A DNA stretch of 64,000 nt from Lateolabrax maculatus (Eukaryota; Chordata; Actinopteri; Acropomatiformes; Lateolabracidae), in assembly GCA_031216445.1 (NCBI GenBank), contig CM062210.1, positions 10,427,501-10,491,500 on the forward strand, read 5' to 3'. Each line of letters starts with the position of its first letter. Position 1 is the stretch's first letter. The notes beneath the pieces were generated by a model. That model was not told the origin of the DNA. It worked only from the letters and a program-made list of their open reading frames with translations, and searched no databases. Positions 57,562-64,000 of this stretch are shown piece by piece. Position numbers and translations under genes: made by a program.

Positions 57562-57917
57562 GCCCGATTTACACAGCCTGTTCAAGGCGGGAATGATGCG
57601 CCGTTATTCCACCTCGCCTGCTGTATAAAAAGGTAGGGACACTGAAGGGGGAGAGGGGGGTGGGACATTAAACTGGCAGCGGAGGTAGTAACAACGCCGA
57701 ATCGATGTGTGTGTAAATGGGGGAGCGGGCCGGATGGGACGCCGATGCTGTTGTGTTACACATCTCGCCTCTTTTGCATCCGGAATGCTGCCTAAAATCA
57801 CAACTGGGGCGGATTCATGCCGGCGTTGTTTGGTTCAGTGTAAGAAAAGCAAAGTTGCCGTAATTACAGGCCTTTTTTTTTTACGCCATTATTGTGCGAC
57901 CTCTGTGTAAAAAGGGC
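57562..57917. mobile_element. Non-autonomous PIF/Harbinger-type MITE with TAA target duplication
   Basis: The left end GCCCGATTTACACAG and the inverted right end GCCCTTTTTACACAG differ at two positions. Both are flanked by TAA (57559-57561 and 57918-57920), the TWA target duplication typical of PIF/Harbinger transposons. The 356-bp interior is CpG-rich compared with the flanking intron, has a TATAAAAA box at about 57622-57629, and has no transposase ORF. Family assignment rests on TIR and TSD only. Confidence 0.7.
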
Positions 57918-59703
57918 TAATGTCATGTGACCTCTGTTGCCTCCTCTGTTCAAGCCAAACTGGCTGAGGGCACCTTCTTAGCAATGAGCAGTAGACACCA
58001 CAATATCATTTAGCTTGGGAGATCAATATGCACTTTGCAGTAGCTGACCTACATAAGTGGAGGAGCATGGACTGTTGAAATCATTGGATTGCCTGTGAGC
58101 CTCAAGATCCTTGGAGCCCCGGTGGAGTCTCCATGGGAGTAGAGCATGAGGCAGCCCGTGGTGTGATGTTACAAATCTCAGTTTTAAAAACATTACAAAT
58201 TCAAATAAATAATTAGCCATATCATTATAACATGAACTGACTGCGACAGGGATTTACCCCACCTGGAAAATGATCACAAGCAAGTCAAGGTCACTTTAAC
58301 AGTGCATTTTTTTGCCAATAGAGAGCTTACATGCGCATGATTGTTACTTATGACAGGCGTACTGGTCTATGGCCTATCAACACAGATTGGACTTCTTCAT
58401 AGCCAAACACTGGGCTCAACTATTGGGTTCAATATCATCAAAAAAAAAAAAACTGTAATGTCATGGGGATCCCTCCTGTTGTTCCCGAGCAAACCCTGTA
58501 ATTTTTCATATCTGACTCTTATATCTGTCTCTTCAACAATTTAATGACAAGCACTGTACTTGGATAACACAGAATCAGTTAAACCAAAAAACATTCTGTA
58601 TAGGCTGTTGTTAACAAGACAGGACCTACTTTCAGCACAGATAGATGGGATGGCTGATTTGAGGTCAGCTGAACAACACAATAACAACATGCTTTGAAGC
58701 AGAGAGGGAGTAAATACTCCTGCTCCTCCTCTTCCATGTCAAAGCCCTCTCAGCTTTCCATCAACCATCTTCGCCTTGTTTTAGACGTCTCTCCTCTGCC
58801 GTTTCCCCCTGCCTCTCTCCCTCTGCTGTAAAAACCTGGCCATTTCCCCACAGCTCATCCCTCACGCCCACCCAGGACCTGTCACACTGCTGTTTCCATG
58901 ACAACACAAACGCAGAGACAGCAGGGTGAGATGCCCAGTGAGACAAGGCAAACAGATACCAGGGGGAGCGGTGCATCATGTCAAGAATACACTGTGGACC
59001 TCATACAGTATGTGATGGACAGATAACACAATGTAGTCCGATCTGTTACATCTAAACTTGAGTGGAAACCACATGGTTTCTTGTGTGTTTGTTTGATTCG
59101 TCTTATCGTGCAGCCATCTTCCAGTGTGGTCTAAATCATTTGAGGTTATTTATTACATAAAAAAAAAAGTAAAGACAAGAAAAAGATAATTCCAGTGTTC
59201 TTTAATTGGTCTGGTGAGAGTAATCATCCAAAAAGCAAAGCAACCCTTGGTTTCTCCTAACATTGGATCTTTGAATGAAATGTGCAGATTTGAGTAAGGA
59301 CAGCAATACTTTGCAACATCCTTATGAAAGCCCAGATTCCTGCCAGTCTCAGCGCTGGGTGTTGTCATTTGACACTGCTTTTAAAAAGGGAGCCCAGGAG
59401 TACGCATTAAAGAGCCTGTGTGAGACAGAGGCGTATGGTGTCGTTCAGGAGCTGGCCGTACTAAGCGGCAGAGACAGGGATGTCATTTTCCAGCCTGGTT
59501 TAAATGACTCAACTTAATGTTGTTAGAAAAGAGAAATGTGTGGAAACGAGGAGCAGTGTACTTGACTCGTAAAATATTACATGTTTAAAAAGGGACTTAT
59601 TTCATAATTTAAACAGTGTTACTTAGATTGCTTGGGTGTCATACATGTAGGCCTATCGTCTTGTGCTTAAATACAATATAGCAAAAGTAAGGGGCCCGGT
59701 AAT

Positions 59704-59937
59704 AAGTTTGCAACTGATGATTTTCATTGTTATTAAATCTGTTGACCTAATCAAATTGTTTGTTTTGGAAAAAAAGAAAAAAAAGAGAAAGAAAACAGGC
59801 AAAGATTAAACACTAGAAGCTGCAAACAGAAAATTCCTTGTATTTTAGCTTCAAATTTGACACGATATTAATCGATTATCAAAATTAAATTTTCTTTTGA
59901 TAGGCTAAATGATTAACAGACTAATCATTTCAGCTCT
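59704..59937. repeat. AT-rich TIR repeat, copy 2
   Basis: Left end AGTTTGCAACTGATGATTTT and CATTGTTATTAAATCTGTTG; right end ACTAATCATTTCAGCTCT. Same ends and spacing as copy 1, with an A-rich stretch (about 59768-59800) in the middle. Confidence 0.6.
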
Positions 59938-62379
59938 GAGTTTAAGTTTTCAGCTCTAGGGGGAAGTTTTGAAGTTCAGACAGTTCATTTTTCTAAAGCG
60001 AATTATAATTTGAATGGGGCTTTGGTAACAAGCCTGAAATAAGTTCAGTGGTTAAGATAAGCTTAATGCCCTAATAACAATGGGCCAGAATTACCTGGGG
60101 AACCAGTGCAGTGCATTGACTTGGAATACACAAAATCAGTATTTCACTTGAATTTACTGATCAAATCCTATAGATTATCCCCAGACACAGTGGACACATA
60201 ATGCTGTGCAGCTGGATGAAACTCCTAAATTTTCAATTAAAATTCTCAAAATTCAATCAAAGTATCAATCAGTATGAACTTCAAGTATAATTCTCACTAC
60301 AGCCTCACCCCAAAAACAGAAATTAAATTAAATCCAATGAAATATATATACACACATTATTGGGCTTGCTAGGCAGAGGCTAAGGGTGTTTTTAGAGCAT
60401 TTGTAACTTAGGAACAACCTCTGCTGTAGTTTCTTTTTCCCCCCAGGTTAGTCCAGCCTATTATTTATGCTTAAATCTAAAATAAAATATATGTTTGTGA
60501 TGACTGTCTCATAACACAACACATTCTGCATAAATCATAAAGCATATTTCTGGCATTAATACAAAATGTAATTTAATTTTTTGTTAAGGGTTGCGGTACA
60601 AAAAACTCACTACTGGACTGTCGTATTAGGCCAACAGTGACAGACAGCAAGCCAAGAACTGGCAGCGTGTGCTACAGAACAAGGGTCAGATGATTACAGT
60701 ATCATTTAGGTGATGCAACAAAGCAACCTATCACAGGGCAAAAGTCAGGTTTGTCTACAAGTGCACCGGGAAAATGCGGCTTTGTTTTCTGGAGTTATGA
60801 ACAGGGCCCAGTGGGGCCCAGTGGAGCCCAGAGAGAAGACAACTAGCAAGCAGGAGAGCAAGAGATGGGTTTAGAGATTGTTTCCTAATCATGTGACAAG
60901 CTGAGCATTACTCTGTCACACACCTGTTGCTATGGCTGTAGTTTAAGGCTAGGTAACACCCATTACGCAAACTGTGCCAAGTCAGTGTGAGAAAACCCCC
61001 AGTCAGTTATCCTTGTATAAACATACACGCTTGCATAAATTCCTGAACTGTCATCATCCCAACACAGTCATTCTTCTACACAGTTAAGTCAAAATGACAT
61101 GAAATTAATGTTTGAGTGTAAAAGCAAAAGCCCTGTTATGTGATTCTTAACACAGACAGTGTGTCCTTTAAACAAAAACAAACAACAAAAGCAATACTAC
61201 AAACTGTGGGAATGCTTCCATCTGTACAGGGCTGCATTTCTGTAACTAGCGGAGGGCTATCACAGATGTCATGTGCATGCTCCATGTCCTCATCTAACAC
61301 ACTCTCTTATTTAAAATCCTCCAGTTCAGCAGGAGGTTTAACTTCTTTATTTGTCCTGTCTTCCAAGGACACATGGCTTGATCAGCCACTACTCACAAAA
61401 AGAAATACTTGCAGAGAGTCTATAACTTCATGCACTATGCCTTGGAGATACAATGCCGCTCAGGCTGATAGGAGGCGTATTTTTAAAGTGGTTAAAAGAA
61501 TAGACACATATCTTTAAACTCAGCAATTTATATGCACCAACCTTCTTTAATTTGCTGTCCATGAAAAATATGAACCACATGCCATTCAAATTTCTTGAGA
61601 GTTTACTTTGCATATGACTACCAGCAGATCTGACTGAAATCCATCACATCACCTCTTCACAGGAGCCCCGGAGTTGCAGCCAAGCCGCAGTCGGACAACA
61701 TGTCATGTTAAATCTCCTATCGGTGATGTGACCTGAGCACTGTGCACCATCAGGTGGGCTGAGCGGTGCAACAGAAACTGCTCAACTAGTTCCACAGGAT
61801 GCGTTCCTCCAGCATTACTAAGAGGAGCGTTGACAATCATTGAAATGGCACAAGCTGTCTGCCTGTATAGTCCTGAATCAGTCAAGCAGGGGGAGCCTTT
61901 ACAAGGAGTGCACTGCACTCTCAACACGGGCACAACAAAGCAACACACAAGTCAAACCTCTATGCAGCACTCCCCCATAGTCCATGGGTGCCTTACATTT
62001 TCAGAGCCCATCCTCTGCGTTCAATACAAGTCTTGCCTTTATTTACATCCCCGCGATGAAGCGTACGTGAATCCCTAGTAATTGTGTTGCCACCTAATTA
62101 TAAGAAAAATAAAATAAAAATAATTCTGACGTCTCTGGAAAGCAATGCAACAACAAACTGTGCACGTCTCCTCCTCCAAATCTGAGCGCACAGCCCCAGC
62201 CTGGGTCTGTGGTATGTCGCTGAGCCCGTGGACAACTTTCTCAACACATTTCTCCAAACTGGTTGAAGCTGCTGGTTTGAGCGACGAAGTGCTCGATATC
62301 GCAGCGCGGCTGCTAACCAGCTCGACAAGGCACAGTGACGCCGGGCCAAAACACACGAGAAACACGAGTTCAGCAAAAA

Positions 62380-62417
62380 TATATATATATTATATATATA
62401 TATATATAAATATATAA
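62380..62417. repeat. (AT)n tract
   Basis: Alternating AT with small interruptions, 50 bp from a splice-donor-like site. Confidence 0.9.
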
Positions 62418-62469
62418 ACACGAGAACGGGTCCCTCTCTGCATCCTGAGCACAAATGTCGTCAACTTAC

Positions 62470-62530
62470 CTGACGTAGCAAAGTAGCACCGAGGCATGCT
62501 TAACACCACAACACACACGTCTAGCTGCCC
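62470..62530 (-). other. ncoa2: Candidate alternative NCOA2 first or second 5'UTR exon
   Basis: A near-perfect donor, CGTCAG|GTAAGT, lies at 62470/62469. No good acceptor is visible upstream, because the DNA there is CA/TC repeat. It may therefore be the end of an alternative first exon started from the CpG-rich region. Outer boundary unknown. Confidence 0.4.
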
Positions 62531-62532
62531 GC

Positions 62533-62565
62533 TCACACACACACACACTCACACACACACACACA

Positions 62566-62616
<51 letters not shown>

Positions 62617-62620
62617 TCAC
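62533..62620. repeat. Compound (CA)n(TC)n(CA)n repeat
   Basis: 88 bp of alternating CA, TC, CA tracts at the edge of the CpG-rich region. Confidence 0.9.
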
Positions 62621-62735
62621 GGTGGTGCGAGCCGTCCCGACCCGCTCGTGTTGTCCGACCCGCCGGACTAGCCTGCAGCTACGCAGTTAGCATGCTACCT
62701 ACGTCCCTGGCGAACTTAGTCCGGTGTTGTTGCTC

Positions 62736-62737
<2 letters not shown>

Positions 62738-62775
<38 letters not shown>

Positions 62776-62812
62776 CAGAAACAACAACAACAACAACAAC
62801 AAGAAAAAAAAA
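62738..62812. repeat. (CA)n followed by (ACA)n and A-run
   Basis: A CA tract, then AAC/ACA units, then A8; simple-sequence DNA inside the CpG-rich region. Confidence 0.9.
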
Positions 62813-63192
62813 CAATGACACACTAAAGTATCGTGCGTGCTACATTTTCGCCTCGGCGTGTAACGCGTACGTGGCCGCACCGCCGCCGCCGGTTAAAAGC
62901 CCCGCGGACTCACGCCGCGTCTAGTCGGTCGCTGCAGAATAAAACGGCTTAGCCGGGGGAGCTAACGGGGCTAACGCCGAGGCGAGAGCCCCGCTGGCCG
63001 GCAGACACGCAGCCGAGATTCAGCACCATCGTGTCGGGTTCTTGTGTGTGTATGTGTGTGGGGGGTTTTTTTTTTCTTCTTCTTCTTCTTTCCCCGTGGC
63101 GAAAAAAAAAAAAAAAAAAAAAAAACAAACCCCCCCACGGTCCCGTCCCGTCCCGTCCTCGACGGGCAGCGCCGACACGCGTGGCTACTTAC

Positions 63193-63320
63193 GATTTAGC
63201 GCTTTCCGTCCGTGTCCTCGCCGTCAAATTCCGTCCCTCAGACGCCGCTCTGACCTTCGCGGTAGTGAAACAACATTTCTGCTGGCTAACTGTGCCGCCA
63301 TGTTACTCCCGCTGTGCAAA
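63193..63320 (-). other. ncoa2: NCOA2 candidate non-coding exon 1
   Basis: Ends at a perfect GTAAGT donor (AAATC|GTAAGT). It begins near a minus-strand AACATGGCGGC (63304-63294), a YY1-type element usually found just downstream of the start site. An ATG in that motif opens a 25-codon ORF inside the exon. The start is approximate. Confidence 0.5.
63294..63304 (-). promoter_or_regulatory. YY1-type initiator-proximal element
   Basis: AACATGGCGGC on the minus strand matches the ANATGGCGGC YY1 motif and its usual place and orientation just inside the first exon. Confidence 0.5.
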
Positions 63321-63450
63321 CCAATGCTGAGTGTTTATCTGGCTGGTAGCTGCTATCCTCCCCCACACCAGACCACATCACGGGGCTCCGGCAGCAGTGT
63401 CAACTCCAGTCACCGCCGGGCTCCGCGGGGGGAAACGCCACGGCGATCTA

Positions 63451-64000
63451 CGTGTCGGGATGACACCGTGCTCGCTGTCTGATTTGAACGGCATTAATTT
63501 GTGGACATTTTGATCTGACAGCCGCTCGCAGTTGGCTGAAAGCACCACCGTGTCACGAATGTCAGTAATGTTTAAATGTATGTTTATGGTCGTGGTTTTG
63601 GGGGGGGGGAAAGGTAGGCAAACTATGACCCCCATCCACTGATTTTAATGTGATTATAGGGGGAAAAGTGTAATATACATGTTACAGCAATACGTTCGCA
63701 CCAGTGGGGATGCTGCTCACCAATATGAATGTACATTTAAGGTCATAAAGATTTATGTCAGCCTATTAAAATCATGGGTGTGAGCACTGAGCTGCAAATA
63801 AAATAAAAAAAGATTGGTGAAAGGAATGATGATTACACGTGTAAAAGTTCAGTTTTATTCTAGTCTGGTTCATTTTAAGATGCTGCAGTTGCTGTGACAT
63901 GTATCACCGGCCGTAACTAGACAGTGGTGAGAAAAAAAAAAAATGTGCAATAGCGGGCGAGATTTTTTTTTTTTTTCCCCCCGCAAACGCCGTGTCAGTT
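63451..64000. other. Upstream of NCOA2
   Basis: No exon recognised. AT-rich, with a G9 run (63601-63609), an A-run at 63931-63943 and a T-run at 63963-63976. Confidence 0.5.

Larger units (their letters stand above)
49015..62469 (-). other. NCOA2 5'UTR intron, distal part
   Basis: 13.5 kb with no coding exon recognised. Contains two copies of a 200-230 bp TIR repeat (49250-49449, 59704-59937), the (GA)n at 56706-56784 and the Harbinger-type MITE at 57562-57917. Otherwise AT-rich. Confidence 0.5.
62620..63450. promoter_or_regulatory. ncoa2: CpG-rich NCOA2 promoter region
   Basis: Dense CpG (for example GCGTAACGCGTACG-like and CCGCCGCCGG stretches at 62855-62895, and CGACGGGCAGCGCCGACACG at 63160-63179) in otherwise CpG-poor DNA, located upstream of all NCOA2 exons. 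Interrupted by T/TTC and A-run simple repeats at 63066-63125. This fits a housekeeping-type dispersed promoter. Confidence 0.6.

Noticed and set aside
57707..57910. 67-codon frame inside the Harbinger-type MITE
   Set aside because: No similarity to a transposase or Myb-like partner protein that I can recognise. Too short, and the element is non-autonomous.
1..64000. Possible undescribed system such as a defence cluster, CRISPR array, operon or novel RNA gene
   Set aside because: All coding sequence resolves into two known vertebrate genes. I saw no direct-repeat array with unique spacers, no tRNA or rRNA, and no compact multi-gene cluster.

Overview
This window is vertebrate nuclear DNA, almost certainly from a ray-finned fish. 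Every coding exon belongs to one of two recognisable vertebrate genes, PRDM14 and NCOA2, both read from the minus strand. The exons are bounded by GT-AG introns, microsatellites are abundant, and the dispersed repeats resemble ones I know from teleost genomes. There is no operon, CRISPR array, tRNA or rRNA that I can see. The PRDM14-NCOA2 order and orientation match the human 8q13 neighbourhood, so this is conserved microsynteny.

Layout, low to high coordinates. (1) Positions 1-3581 hold seven PRDM14 coding exons, which give the first 526 residues in one continuous spliced frame. These cover a low-complexity N-terminus, the pre-SET motif, the PR/SET domain and zinc fingers 1 to 5. The rest of the C-terminus lies beyond position 1. 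A probable non-coding first exon ends at 4593. (2) Positions about 4700-5940 are a short intergenic gap rich in simple repeats. It holds the likely PRDM14 promoter and the NCOA2 polyadenylation region. (3) Positions about 5945-9271 are the long NCOA2 3'UTR. (4) Positions 9272-38358 hold twenty NCOA2 coding exons. Their lengths sum to 4677 nt, i.e. 1558 residues plus stop, with all phases joining. (5) Positions 38359-63320 are 5'UTR and very large 5' introns, with a candidate 35-nt untranslated exon and a CpG-rich promoter at about 62.6-63.4 kb. The long introns carry a decayed L1-like retrotransposon, a Harbinger-type MITE with a TAA target duplication, and three further TIR-type repeat copies.

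Functionally, NCOA2 (TIF2/GRIP1/SRC-2) is a nuclear-receptor coactivator. The bHLH-PAS region, three LXXLL boxes and the CBP/p300-binding AD1 helices are all intact here. PRDM14 is a PR-domain zinc-finger regulator of pluripotency and germ cells. The two genes share a location, not a known pathway.

I did not find a convincing undescribed biological system. The points most worth a second look are: the apparent absence of the penultimate DPALR-type exon of NCOA2; very short upstream ORFs before the NCOA2 start; a 33-nt G/C homopolymer 12 nt from a PRDM14 splice donor; complementary GA/CU repeats flanking NCOA2 exons; and the well-delimited MITE. All splice calls were made by eye from consensus sites and reading-frame continuity.
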